From Plantago elongata (Eukaryota > Streptophyta > Magnoliopsida > Lamiales > Plantaginaceae), in assembly GCA_036897095.1 (NCBI GenBank), contig JAYMSP010000044.1:41359-105358 (forward strand): 64,000 bases of DNA, given 5' to 3'. The position numbers and the translations under genes are program-made. How positions within the stretch are numbered: position 1 is the first letter of the stretch; each line of letters begins with the position of its first letter. This document shows positions 40,195 through 53,828 of the stretch, one piece after another. The notes below the pieces were generated by a model. That model saw only the letters and a list, made by a program, of their open reading frames with translations, was not told the origin of the DNA and did not search any database.

Positions 40195-43163
40195 TCTGCT
40201 GGTTATAAATCGTTTGTCACCTGTGGTGATCCTAAAGGCTTTGCTGAATGCAAGCCAATTAGAAAATCGCACACGAGTCCTGACAAAGTGAAGAAGAGCC
40301 ACAAGAGTTTGAGCAAGGCCTTGTCGTTGGACGAGGATAAAGCGGCGAAAAGGTCAGCGGAGGATGTGCGGGTGTTGCAAGTGTCCAGGGGAGCACACAA
40401 GTTGAATGAAGTGATTGATTCATTGTCTCAGCCGAGGAGTCTGAGTAAGCAGTCTGAGTATATCGCCAAGGACTTGCTCAAAGGTGCTCTTGATTTGCAG
40501 GAGTCGCTTGCGATGCTTCGGAAATTGCAGGAGTCTTCCAAGTACATGGGGAGGTCGAAGAAGAAGGATAAGGAGAGACCTGTGGGGGATGTTGTGATGG
40601 AGTTCAATCCGGTTGCTGAGTATGATCATTTCCAACAGCCGAGGACTTCAACTTCTTCGTCGAGGGATTGTTTTGAGGAGCTGAGGGAAGTCATAGTCGA
40701 AAGCTTTTCTAGGAATAACATGTTGCCGAAAAGTTCTGTTAATGAGAAAGATACACTCAACAGAAAGAGTGTGGACTTCTTTATGGATGTTCCCTCGTCC
40801 AGTTCAAGCTACTCGTGGTCGTCTTCTGACTGCTCTGCATCAAGAGTTCAGGACTATTCTTCAGCAAGAGTTCTTTATGAGAAACCGAATAGGCCTAATT
40901 TAGTTGCCAAGCTAATGGGTCTGGAAGATGTGTCCTCGAAGCAGGACAACTCTGTGCTCTGTAGACAAATGGTTGGCAAAGGTCTTTCCAGACCTTTGCT
41001 TGATATTGACCAACTGCGTAGGCCAAGGAAACCTGAGTTCATGGTCCAGAAGCCAATACGGGAAACAAGACCAATTGAAGAGCTCGTCGAAACAACACAG
41101 TTTAAAGTACTTGTGGAGAAAAAGTCTGTCCAAGGATCCTATTTCGAATGCCAATCACCACCCATTGTGATTATGAAGCCTTTACATGTTCTTGACCTCC
41201 AGACCAAAGAGTTTCATGCGAGTTACAGCACCAATGACGAAAAATACACCAACAGTAGACAGTTTGTGCCTACAGAAATGCGGGATGAGTTCACTATTAG
41301 AGGTTCACAAGGACGCTCGAGCTTCAGAGAGCTGAATGAGAAATTGCCAGCTAGAAAAGCTCCAAAGAAGGTGGTTAAAGATAATCAATGCAATAATACG
41401 GTAGAATCTCCTTCTAGATTGCCCAAGAAATCTGTAAACAAAATCCAAGATGCTCCATCCATGGTGAAGATAAGACATCCCAGTACTCCGAGTCCCAGCA
41501 TGCAGAAGAAAAGAACAGTTGTTAAAAATATTGATGTTGTGCAGAAAATGTCTTCTGATACCGGGAAACAAGCAGATATTAAACCATTCAAGTCGCAGGA
41601 TTCTATCAACAGGGATTATCTTAGCAAATCTGCCACTCCGACAAATAGTAGACATGTGAAAGGATCTAATGTTCCAAAGTCCCAGGTTGCACGAGGAAAG
41701 CACACGGCCCCAGAGAAACCAACCATGGCCCAAAAGCCTCTGAAATCAAGTACTTCAAAGAAGAACTTGAAAGAAGACAAACCTAATAGGAATCCTTCTG
41801 CTACTTCAGTGAGTCTTAGTATTCATTTCTGGAGCACTGAATCTACTGTTATGCTTGCTTGACATTTTTTTTCCAGATAGTGCGATTTATATTTGTTTCA
41901 ACATTACCATCATTCCTAATTAAGTTTTAATTATGCCATTCCAGTTTGAAAGCATTCCAAGAGATGATGATTGTCCGATCAACTTTGCTGCCAGCCTCCC
42001 AGGACCAGTCATGAAGAGCACAACATCAGACCAAATTCTTGAAGAAGTGACAAATGCTTCCTGTATTCCTGTTCCAGGTATCTTTAGTTTTGCCAAGACA
42101 TAACTTTATGAACAGAATCTTATTTATATGCTGGCTTGTGATGGCATTTTGAAGCTGTTCCAAAAAAGCTTTGAAATTGTATTAAAAGAATTGTACTTTT
42201 CAATCGTTCGGGTATAGACATGTGAATCCAGGTCCTAGGGAGTGTGGTTGCCCTGCTGAAGCTTACCTGTTGCTTGGTCTATATTTGAAATGCTCTGTTA
42301 TCGTTAGTAATGCATAATTACACTATGCTGTTGCAGTATAAACTGACTAGAAGGTTGCCTTTAGTACATCATAGTAGCCTTAATAGGGGTATTGTAGAAG
42401 TTCGCCGTTTGGGAGAAAGCTCTCTCTCTCTTAAATCAATACTCTTGTAAAGTGAAGAGCCATCACAGATTTTCAATAGTTACAGATTCTAATTTATCCA
42501 CGGTTTAAATTTCCATTTCCATCTGCAGATAATATTGAAGATTCAGCAAGTCATCCCTGTGAGCCTCTTCACTCAACAATCCAGGATGTCAAGTATCTTG
42601 AAGATGGCAACTGCACACTGTATCAAAGTTTTGATGAGAAGAAAGGTTGCGGAACCAATACAGGCTACTTTCTTCTGTACAGTGCTTCATTTCTTCATCA
42701 TGCAAATGTGCTTCTCGACATTGAGACAGATGACCCCACCATATTGCCATTGGATCAATTACCAGATGGCAGTGAATCACATGATGAACATCTGTTGCTA
42801 GATTGTGCTAAAGAGATAATGGAGCTTAAAAGCAAGCGATGCACAAAGTTCCCATTATCACTGAATTACTTCACAGGAAAACCCAACTGTCATTCAACTC
42901 TTGACCAACTGGTGAGTGAGATATCTGATGTGATTGAGAATTTGAGGAGTTACAGAAAGTCTTTTGACGATACTATCTTAGTCGATAGTATATCCTTATT
43001 GCTGGAACGAGATTTATGCTGGGATGGAAAGTTGACTGGAGTGTGGAGTTCAGGTTGGAAGGGTGGATTCTCTTTTGAAGAGGTTAATGAAGTCGCCAAC
43101 GACTTGCAGAACTCACTTTTAAGTGAAATGGTAGATGATGTGGTTGCAGAAATAATGTCCTAG
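40174..43163 (+). CDS. TON1-recruiting-motif (TRM)/LONGIFOLIA-like protein with DUF4378 C-terminus
   Basis: Three exons, 40174-41808, 41945-42077 and 42529-43163, encode 800 residues in consistent phase. Around residue 245, RPNLVAKLMGLEDV is the LONGIFOLIA/TRM motif (DUF3741-associated). The C-terminal third is a DUF4378-like region: SASFLHHANVLLDIETDD, LLLDCAKEIMELKSKR, LERDLCWDGK, and a final amphipathic helix ending MVDDVVAEIMS, which resembles the TRM M2 motif that binds TON1. The middle is basic, Ser/Pro-rich and probably disordered (microtubule-binding in this family). TRMs bring TON1-PP2A (TTP) complexes to cortical microtubules and shape organ elongation. I cannot assign the member number. 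The first ATG after two upstream ORFs was chosen because homologous-looking sequence starts there. Confidence 0.8.
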
Positions 43164-43803
43164 TTAAATGTGTAGAGATTTTGGTTCTTCATAAGCTGTA
43201 AATTGATCCGTGCAGTGTAGTGTATTATGCCCCGGCTAGTTTATAGAAATGTATGTATGTATACATACGGTAATTTTCCAGTTTCTTTCCCAAAATGTGG
43301 TAAATAAAATCGATAAAAATGCTCGGAACATAATGATGTTTTTCTCCACTTTTGTGTTCCGTTTTTGTGGATAATGGAAGGACACCTTTGGGGGCAGGGA
43401 AGGACTGTTCCAGTTTCTGTGTATCTGAACACCAGGCGGAGATGCGGCTTGTCAGCTGTAGCACATCCTGATGGTGAACACATTTGGATAATTCTTTCAC
43501 AATTCAACCATGATAATGTGGCCAAGCATTAGTCAACAGCTAATGAATCTTTGCTATGAACATTTTGATGCCCAAGAATCTAATGTAGTGCCAGAAATTG
43601 GCAGAAAAATAAATCATTTACACGTGTGAAGAACAAACTATACAGACTATAATGTCCAACTCCTAAGTATCTTCCATGGCTCTTCTTCAGCAGTTCATCA
43701 CTGCACATTCTCTCCATTCGAAGTCTTTCAGTGGCATCAAAATTATGGGCATCAAGCAAGATACAGCAAAACTGATTGGTCCAAATAAATCCTCAGCGTA
43801 GCT
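43164..43803. other. Convergent 3' UTRs of the TRM-like and KEA3 genes
   Basis: 640 bp between two stop codons of genes read towards each other. No further coding region; a short ATGT/ATAC repeat lies near 43250. Confidence 0.5.
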
Positions 43804-46800
43804 TTACGTCTCCTCATTAGCAAATTTTACTGATTTTGTCTCGACTTCATCAGTATATGATGGAAGATTATCATCTGTTTCTATCTCGCAGTACAATACA
43901 CCCCTAGCTTCATCCTCACTTCGAGCATTATCAAACCCTGAAGCTGCCGTCATTATGCTGGTGCCATTGGTTCCAATCCTCTCAGATTCATTGCCGTTTG
44001 ATGACGTAGATGTGTCATAAAAGTCAGCAACTCTCACCTTTAAAAAACAATTGTTGCCTATTACTTGTTAATCTATCCAAGATCATTACCAGAACACATA
44101 TGTAGGAGTTAACAATTCCAGGTGCATAAAAATAGTGTAGAAATGAAATATAATAGTGAGACTACTGAAAGAGAAAAGTTTCAAACAAGGACTTGAGGAA
44201 AGAGTTCTCACACATGTACCGAATATACTCCTTACCTGCAGTGGCTTTCTAACATTCATTTCTTGGCCTTCAGTTCTTTCTAATTCTTCTTGGGCTTGCA
44301 ACTCCATTGAATCTCGAACAAGCTGTCTCAAGAAGCTTACGTCATCAGACATAACCCCCAATCCCTTCAGAAGCTTGGAACCAAGCTGTAAACTTGTCTG
44401 CAGAAACAAAGGAAAACAGCATTAAAATGTATCATCAATCTGACGATTGACAAACTCCTCAACGGATAGTTATACCTCGGTGTTTTCAAGGATGGCATCA
44501 GTTGCTCCAGCTTTCTTCAAATCTAGCAGATGCGGCATGTCTTGAGCACGAGCATATATAGGGATCTGCAAAGACAATTGCATCCATATTTTGGTACTGA
44601 AGAATACGAGCAAAGCACAATCAAACCGCTTGGAGCAGCCTTTCTCTCAGTTTTTGCAAACTTGCATAAAAATGGATATTTCCAACTTTCTATGAGGAAT
44701 GGTGACTGTTTAATTGAGCCCTAAATATTTTCAAGCTACCACATGATATATGAAATTCTTTCCGTAATAAATTACATTTGACTTCTGCTCTTAGTACTTT
44801 TTCCCCCCCTTTTCCATGTTTTGAGACATGAGAATACACTGTTGGAAAGAATGACAAAGTCAGAGATGGAGAACAGAAAGAGAGAGAAGTTACTGCAGGG
44901 TAAGCAAGGCGAATCCGCTCAACAGCCTCAAGTGTTTTCTTCTTCCCAGTGTACATGACCATCACAGCTTTTGGGGAGCTTATACCTGCTGACTGCAAAA
45001 CTGCAGGGCGTGTACCATCTCCATAAAGAACTGGAAAACCGAGTTTTCTAGAAGACTGTCAGGGAAATAACATAAAACAAAAATCAAACATATTGCAACT
45101 CATTTTGTCATCACAGAGAGCAGGGACATTCAACTTGTCAAGATCATGATATAAAAAAAGATTAAGAAGAGTTATGTGAAGATGGCATATCCGTAAATTT
45201 AACTAAATGTTGCTTAACTATTTGGTTCCACTTAAAAAACCAGTACAAGAGCTGTTTTTTCAAGTCTCAAGTTCTCAGCAGCACTTACCTTTACGACGGA
45301 TAGGTCAAGATCAAAAGCAACAAACGGCCGCCCAGCTTCACTATCTACTCCAGAAATCAAGGGAGTGGACAAGAAGTTCGCAAGGACCTTGCATAGGAGA
45401 GAGTTTATCCGTCAAAATGAATGACATTGGTTGAGCAGGACACCATTTAAAAGATAGCCGTACCTGTGCCTTTTGACCAAATCCAACTATAACGACAGGT
45501 TCTTTGGCATCAAAGTTAGTTGAGTCCTCAACGTTCTGCATCACATAATTGTAAGCCCATTACTTCAAGCCAGTATCATTTCTGGTAAGTAATATTTCTC
45601 AGGAGGTATGGAGAAAATAACAGGAAGAAAAACACCTAAACATTACTAACAAATATAAAGCCTTTTAACCTATGAGATTTTGCAAAAATCCTTGTTTTTG
45701 AAAAAGCGGACACTTTATCATGTCAGCTTATTGTTCAACTACAGTCTAAGATTTCATAAATTGTCAAGATGGTGGGCCATTACAACATATTGTTTGCAAC
45801 GCTGTAAATATCTTCATGTTATCTCATGTACTTACACTTCCATCTTCAAACTTAGCACCGATGAAATCAGCTGCCTGTCTTCCAAAGTCGTTCAGTAGGG
45901 GTGTCAGCGCCATAGATAGGACAACAACAATTATGAGAAGCTTATTTAATTCAAGTGGCAACACCCCAAGCCTAAAACAAGGATTAAAAGTTAGCCAGTA
46001 AAGTAAGCTACAATGAATCAGGGAAATTAGGATCGAGCTTGACAATACTTGCCTGTTTGCTAAAGAGAAAACAACGAATCCAAATTCACCTCCTTGGGAA
46101 AGAAGAAAACCTATCCTTACGCTCTCTTTCAAAGATAGCCCAACACGCGGACCTATTGCTGCTATAATCAGTGTCTTGATGGCAATCAAACCCGCCAGAA
46201 GCGAGAATACATTTGGCCACTCTCGGATAAGGAGCTGCATAAAATAAGAACAAAATGTAAAAGACGTAGCAAAATGTATTCTTGCAGGGACCTATTGCTG
46301 CTATAAGTAAAATTCCTTAAATTAAGACACCACTTCAATGATGTAAAATATTTAAGCTGGAAAACACCTGCATGTCAATAGAAGTCCCAGTTGTCACAAA
46401 AAATAACCCGAGAAGCAAACCCCGGAAAGGCCTGATGTCAGCCTCAATTTGCGTTCGGAAGTTTGTCTCTGCTAGAATAGCCCCAGCCAGAAAAGCTCCT
46501 AGCTGAATATAGCAAAATGTCAGGAACCTGCAACAAAATATATATGGCTGTATTTTATGAATCAGTATTATGAGGATACAATATCAAACCGTGTCACTGA
46601 AGCCCAACTTCTGTGTTACAAGTGACGTCCCAGCCACAGTTAGTAAGCACAGTGCAACGAAAGCCTCTGAACTCCTTGTATCTGCAACAACCTGGAATCA
46701 AAACAAAATTTCAAACCACTGTGTGTGCAACTGAAGCTTTGTTCTCTTTGAAATGTAACGGAGCAAACCTCAAAAATCCGCCTCAGGAGAAACTTTCCCC

Positions 46801-49800
46801 CGAGTGATAGCAAACCTAATCCAGCTAAAGCTTTTAAACTTTCTTGTGCAAGCATTGGCCAAATACTTTGCTCTAAACTCTGCAGATATAATACTTCAAA
46901 GCTGTATAAGCAGTTCCGTAGTAAAAGATGGAGCAATAAGTTGTGTATAAGAAAAGAGTGTCTAGCAGTAATCCACATTCACAGGGACATTATCTAAAGA
47001 AACATAGCATTGAGTAAAATTCCTTCAATTATAAGGTCGAACGAACAGCACAAGTAAAGTAGGTTACCTGGGTCTCCAGAACTGGCAGTATGACGATAAG
47101 CGGAACAACTGCAATATCCTGCAATTGTCAAGCAGCACAAGCAATTAGATGGCTTTATATGGCTCAATAAGAAATATCTGGAAAATATAGGAAGCAACGT
47201 TTAAGTAGGAAGTAAGAACTGCAGAACCTGCAGTAGGAGTATCCCTAGTGTTGCTGAACCAAATCGAGTCGGTAGTTCTCCCTTCTCTGCCAGAAGCTAT
47301 ATAGAATAACAACTAATAAGTATATTCGCCAAGCCCAGTTTGGCTTATGATCATGACCATCAGAATTTTAGTTTGAAAATCAACAAAGTTTTAACTATTC
47401 TATCACAGGAAAAGATATAGTGAACCATATGTATAAGCCTAAAACGACAAATGGTCAATAAGATGGGCTGAAATAACTTCTCACTTGGACCATTTCGTAT
47501 ATGTAATGCCTTATGTAAGGTTCAGTATGAAGGGGAGTGGAAAAGATAAGCCACGGAATACTACAGGAAGAATTTGACGCTTTGAATGCAGTCATGCAAA
47601 CAAACAAGATGCCTTGCTCAAGTGATTCAAACTGAAGTACCTGAAGAACAAATGCCGAAGAAGACAAGGAAAGAGCAGCACCAATTACCACAGCTTCATC
47701 AATGCTTCGAATGTTCACCTAATTTTCGGAGAATGTCTTTCAGATAACATTGAAAAATCTTAACATTAATGCCTTTCAAAATTGTAACACTAACTAACTT
47801 GGCGCATAAAATAACTTTCCACATACAAGACATCAATGTGTAAAATTGAAGTACTTGACTACAATTGAGATGAGAAATTACAGCATAAATCAGAACAGAT
47901 TGGTATGGCACAAATGACTATACAAAAGGTCCATGCCAAAGCCAAAGTGACAAGGAACTATATGCAAACTCATCTTAAATGAGGAATACATCTGAAAAAC
48001 ATTATTTTCATGTTCCAGGTCCATAGGATTATAAAAATAAATGGAAGAAATAGCAAACGTAATTAATTTACAGGATGACAGAAGTATCAACTGCAAATAT
48101 AATAATGGCAAGCACATCAAGCTATATGTGTCACAATGAGCTTAACTTTTTTTCTTATATGGAACAGATTGCAGAAATTTGAATGTTCAGCTTTTAATGA
48201 AATTGTCTCACCAAGTCCGATCTTGAATGAAACAGAAACTGCAGTATTCTGGTTCCAATAGCAGCATTTGGTGGAAGCTCAAATGCTGTGAAAGCAAGAG
48301 TTGATAACAAAACCTTCAAAATAAAAATATCTAATGAGAAATGGTTAGTCATATGCAACAGTACTATGGTACATAACATTCTAAACAGTCATTGTTATAA
48401 TCTTTCGCACATAAATACTGTTTTTTCTTAACCGAACAATGCAGATACCTCATGAAACTGGACCTTATGTGATTTGAATAGAAACAAAGCAAAAATATTG
48501 CCTGCCTATTATTTCAAATTGCCGAATTCCCTATGAAAAGTAAGCGACGACATGTTCAACACATACCTGAGTTAGGCCTAGACCAAATGCATATTTGGCA
48601 AGTGCTTTTAAGCGGTCAAATGAGAGCTCCAAACCCATTTCAAAGAGCTGCAGAGAGTCATGTGTCACAACTACAGGAATTTATTTTGGAAGTTGCAATG
48701 ATCCAAACAAGAAACTGTGAAACCTAACCATATCACACTGTGCACACTCTGCATACATACATATAATTGTAGCAGTATTGATTGATACAAGGTCACAGTG
48801 ATCAAATACATTTCACTGGATATCCAAAACTCACATTAAGTAGGGTTCATGTTCCTGTATTGCTTGTCATTTACATTAACCAGACAAAGGTCACAGTGAT
48901 CAAATACAAGTAGTAAACATGCATTATGTTTTTTTACTTGTTTAAAAGCGTTCCTTTATGACCCTGCTACAATGCAAACATTTTTAGACCATATAACTTT
49001 GCTGCTACAGGTGTCAGCCTAGGGCTCCATTTTCAAGTCACAGAAACTTAGTTCAACATGAAGTAGCGATATGATTAATTATGCACATAATCCTTTAAAG
49101 TCGGCGAGTTCTATTTCTTAGGATTCTATTTGTGCCAACACGAAACAAAGATGAAGAGATGGCATATAATAATAATCCGAAGGGAATGATTATAGTCGAA
49201 ATTTGAAAACTTACCAAAAACAGAATCCCCCACTCAGAAAGAACTTTAACATCAGTGAGATTTCTAATCAGGCCCAATTGGTTGAGCACAACTCCCGCAA
49301 AGAAGAAACCAAGTATCTGGAACGAACAAAGAGCTCAGCCACTAAATAAAAAATAATCATTCGGAGATTGAATATTATAAACAACCAAGCTGTAGTTCAC
49401 CATCATTTTAAGATTTCTTGAAATATTAAAACTCCTGATTTATATTTTATATTTAGAAGCATACTGGCTGAGTGCATAAAATAGCAGAAAATCCTGTCAA
49501 GATAAAAGAAATCTGTGTGAAATAAGTCCATACAATTCTATCACTCTGTATTTCCCCAAAGATGAGGTAATTTCAGATTCTGCTAATATGGTAAAATGGT
49601 AGTACACACTTGAATTTTGTACATAATCATTTTATGATAATTCTCATACAAATCTAAAAAAAAGGTATGATCTACGATAAATCTGAAGTTGCATGAGAGG
49701 ATATTGGTACGTCATTTTGATGCTTTATTCCAAAGAATATCCAACAGTCAAAGTTGACTTACCGGACTAGCTTTTATCTTCTTGAAAGCTGGAATGATCA

Positions 49801-50824
49801 ACACAGTCACACCTAGGAATGTCAGAGTGTCCAATCCCAAATCATTGATGACATCAACAGCACCCGCAACATCAAGTGACGCATGCATTTTGAACCTGCG
49901 AAATCTGACATTTTCACGTTTCATAGGCCGAAGGCCTTCTCTACCAGCTACAAAGTGACATGACAAAGGTCTGCCTTTGATAACATTATGTGTTCTGTAC
50001 ACCAGATGATAATTCGTCCTGTGATGCCTGGAAATCAAAGGCACATGTCCTACGTGACCACAAGTGGATGATACATTAAATCTACTTGAACTTGGAGCAA
50101 ACGATGACATTGCAACCGAATTGGTCCGGGGAATGATGTCATAGCACTGCATTACATAAACGAAAAGTAAGCCCTTTGAACAACACTTGCCTCACACAAC
50201 GAGTACGACTATGCAATTCCACCCAAGCAAAACCACTTTCAACTTGAACGCTCAAAATAAATTTCTTTGCCATAATTCATAAAACTTGTTTCAGGACAAT
50301 GCTTCCCTGAAACTTTAAGGATATTGCCATTATCTACTCCGTTCCGGGTTCAACTTCCCACCTTCCATTTTGGGATGTCCTGTTTTCAACTTCCCCTCAC
50401 CTAAATGGAAAATATATCTCATACTCTATTCATTATGTCTCATACTTTATTCACTATTTTCTAAATTCACCATCTCTACTACTTTATTCCCTCGGCTCTT
50501 AAAACTTGTGCCATGGCACATTCTTGATTAATTCTACCAGCAAAAACTTGAGCTTTCCTCTTAATGCATATCAAAAGCCACAATTGAACAACATAAGCGA
50601 ATACAGTCATATTCTTAACAAGGGTTAAGTTTTAAAAACAGGCCTAAAGATCAATAGTTGAAATCAAACACTGTTCTTAATTGAAAATAAACTAAAGAAG
50701 AAAAAGAGTAAGTAGCAAAAATTCAATATTTAGCAGTTTTAAGCCTAAAGCTTTGAAAAGAGGAATAATAAGAGATAAAGCAACCTACTTTGGGAGTATA
50801 GCAGTAGAAAACTGCATCCAACAT
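43804..50824 (-). CDS. KEA3: K+ efflux antiporter 3 (KEA3), thylakoid K+/H+ exchanger
   Basis: Nineteen minus-strand exons encode 795 residues: 50824-50789, 50146-49763, 49316-49215, 48647-48567, 48313-48212, 47718-47641, 47296-47228, 47118-47068, 46879-46769, 46691-46590, 46502-46368, 46234-46053, 45971-45836, 45535-45464, 45387-45289, 45055-44894, 44565-44476, 44397-44236 and 44037-43804. A plastid-type N-terminus precedes a CPA2 antiporter domain ([36 protein letters not shown], the [11 protein letters not shown] Asp, [16 protein letters not shown]). A KTN/RCK nucleotide-binding domain follows ([30 protein letters not shown]), then an acidic tail. KEA3 exports H+ from the thylakoid lumen in exchange for K+ and speeds relaxation of photoprotection when light drops; the KTN domain senses stromal nucleotides. 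Oddities: the intron after 46053 has a GC donor, and the usual third glycine of the RCK loop is Ala. Confidence 0.94.
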
Positions 50825-51716
50825 GCTGACATTCATGAAAGAGCAACAGCAGCAGCAGGTATTCTAAGAAACATTTGAAGTTGATGATGAACAAGTTTAG
50901 TCGGCTAATTAAGGTTGAGAAGTAGTAATCGAATGAGTAATAAAAGTAAAGTTGTGTAGGAGAAGAGTAGGCAACCACACGTTCACGCCATGGAAATGTG
51001 AAGCTGGAGAATTTTGTCGTGTTAACTGTGCATCAAATGGAATTTGTTTAATTTGGATGATGGCTGATTTTATAAGGTGACGTGGTGGATTCTTGATTAT
51101 GAATTGGTGGAGGTGTGGGACATGGCTTTGCACCAAATCGTGGTGTGGATAAATTGCATTCAATTCTACATTTTCATATCCACATCTCTTTCACAAGTCT
51201 TCCAAATGGAAACAAAAGCACACAAGGTGTCTCCTCTAAACTTGGGTTTGAGCTAAAAAATTCAGTTTTCAGTCCGGACATGATCCATTTCGGTTCGGTA
51301 GTTAACCTGATTTTCATCAAATACAGAAAAACCACCTCGTTTTCATTAAACCAGGTCAATAAGGCCGCACTAATAAACACCGCACTAATTCATATGATGA
51401 AAAACACTTCATGTCAGAATGTATCAAACTTCTCATTGTTTTCTCAGTTGCAAAATCTCCATGTTCTTGTTACATCACTAATGTTTCATACGAGCCCAGT
51501 TCACCACTCAAGATAGGTTGAATTACAGAGGAATGAGTTCAAGACATAATTTATTTCATACAACAAGCGGAGCGGAATGGGAATAGAACGTAACATAAGC
51601 CACTCGGACAAAGTACAAACACTGAAACATGTCAACCAGCAAATACCCTGCTACAAGAAGTATTTTATTATGAAATTTACACAGCATTAGCATAATAAAC
51701 ACTCCTGATACTCTCC
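50825..51716. other. KEA3 promoter and MSRB 3' region
   Basis: Lies upstream of the KEA3 start codon and downstream of the MSRB stop codon (both genes on the minus strand). A run of CTG/CAG-type repeats sits near 50850. No coding region is recognised. Confidence 0.45.
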
Positions 51717-53828
51717 TCACAGAGTCGAAGGAGTATCTGCCGAATTGAACTTCAGTGATACGCTGTTGACACAATGGCGTTCATCAGTGGGTGTACGGAA
51801 CCCTTCCCCTTTGAAAACATGGCCTAGATGTCCACCACAAGCAGCACATGTGATTTCTATTCTCCTCCCATCTGGATCGGGCTATATATAAAATCATGTA
51901 GCAGGATTACTAAAAATGCAACAGGTTTTTTATATGTAGAGATCGGGGTGAGAATAAAAGCAAAGATAGATAGATACATACGTGTCGGTTGATGGCCCCA
52001 GGAAGACCATCGTAGAAAGCTGGCCAACCACAACCGGAGTCAAATTTGGTCGTGGACTTGTAGAGGGGAGCATCACATCCTGCACACTTGTAGACACCTT
52101 CCTCGGAGAACTTGTTATATTCACCAGTCCCTGGATACCTGATAATATATGCAAAAATGTCAGGAAAAGTGATTTTTCGTTGGTAACTTAATGGTTTCTA
52201 CCTTGAGTGTAGTTCCCTAATCCTTTTTATAATCAAAATTTGAACTAAGTATTCCAGTGAAAATTTCCAAGTTTTCTGCCAATGACCTACATGTTTATCT
52301 TCATCTGTGACCACTTACAATGGCCTCCTATGTAGATATTCATTTGATTGCATTAGTTTAGCTGGGGAACAAATAACGCATTCTATAGTAGTAAAATGAA
52401 AAGAGGTCTTAAAATCTTTTGGTGATTTACAGGACAACGAAGTTGGTAAAGTAAAACCAGATTAAGTATGCAGGCATGACCATGAATCACGAGTAACAGA
52501 AACAGTGTCCAGATTGGACAGTGGAACCAGTGACCAGACAGCACAAGTAACATGAAGCAATCGGGATTAGACATATAAGATGGGAAGTGGGGAAAAAGAA
52601 GATGATGGTGGGAGCTTCCAATGGTCTTAGGACTGGCATTCATACGTAGACCGAATTGCCACATTGAGCTGCCTGGATATTCTCGAATTGCCGGAAAATT
52701 TAGCCAAACACAGTCAATAAACCACTTTTCTTCTCGAAGAAAATGTGTAGAGAGAATTGCATAGCCTAAAATCCTAGAAATTCAGCTCAATGTCATGCAA
52801 TGAAATGATGTACCTTTCTCCTATAAATTTTCATATTCCCCAAACACATAATCAAACACTGTCTTACATAAAAATATCAGCTTTCCCCTTAGATAAATAC
52901 CAAAATGCAAACTAGAATATTATGTTAGACTCCACTACTTACATCCTTCACCTCTTGGCAAGCAAGAAGTAATTGGTGAATGCTATATATTTCAGAGAAT
53001 TAACCAATCTCACCGGGTACCCCAATCTCACCCTATAACAGTAGTAAGCTCTGCAAATGCATACTGAGCAAATGTATAAGGGAGACAATACTATCAGCTC
53101 ATAGGATAAATATAAGTCTAACTTCAAAGGTAATTACCACAGAACCGGATACAGTCGGAACCAGGTTCATCGAAGAGAATATACCAAAGGATCAATATAA
53201 ACCAAAGAACCAGATTATCAAAAGATGGTGTGTGCACACAAAATCAGAAATGTCATCATTCTTTTGTACAATAAGAATTATTATTGGCTGCACAGTTAAG
53301 TTAGTTATAGCTTAGCAAATTTATGTCGACATTTACAACTGTACACTGTAGTATAAATAGGAGAGCAGGGTCAGCCTATTGTACAACTACTCTTCACATA
53401 ACAAATACAGATAAAATTTCCTCCAAATTCAGTTTATATAGGCAGTATGAGTTAAAAATCAAAACCTTACACAATTCCATACTACAATCAAAGATTTGTA
53501 ATAATCATCACACAATTGACAAGAACAGTAGAAATTAACAAAAGTGAGCAAGATTAGAAACTGACTCGGTCCCCTTTTGCCTGAGAACACGAAACTGCTC
53601 AGGAGAAAGAACAGCACGCCACTCCTCTTCGGATTTGTTGATACCAGCCATGGCTACAACCGTACCTCTGAAATCCCTCCTCTTTACAGACTGATTCAGA
53701 AATGTCGATGAGCTATTGTTGGAAATTGGGAGTCCCTGGAATCTTGAAAGAGAGGTTTTGTGGTTGACTCCGATTGTTCTAGAAGAAGAGGCTGCAAATG
53801 GTGAAATTTTCAGCAAACGAGATCCCAT
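51717..53828 (-). CDS. MSRB2: Peptide methionine-R-sulfoxide reductase B, plastid type (MSRB2-like)
   Basis: Three exons on the minus strand, 53828-53566, 52138-51982 and 51881-51717, encode 194 residues. Residues 1-55 are Ser/Arg-rich and look like a chloroplast transit peptide. The mature part begins [20 protein letters not shown]. Two CxxC pairs (YKCAGC and TCAACGG) bind zinc, [10 protein letters not shown] forms the substrate pocket, and the catalytic Cys is in [14 protein letters not shown]. The enzyme reduces the R-epimer of methionine sulfoxide in proteins, using thioredoxin or glutaredoxin, and protects plastids from photo-oxidative damage. The catalytic Cys with a [14 protein letters not shown]-like surround fits MSRB2 better than MSRB1 (from memory). 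Intron 1 is 1.4 kb. Confidence 0.94.

Noticed and set aside
43225-43525. Overlapping minus-strand open frames near the TRM 3' end
   Set aside because: Both are in the TRM/KEA3 3' UTR interval, show no domain, and have no splice signals.
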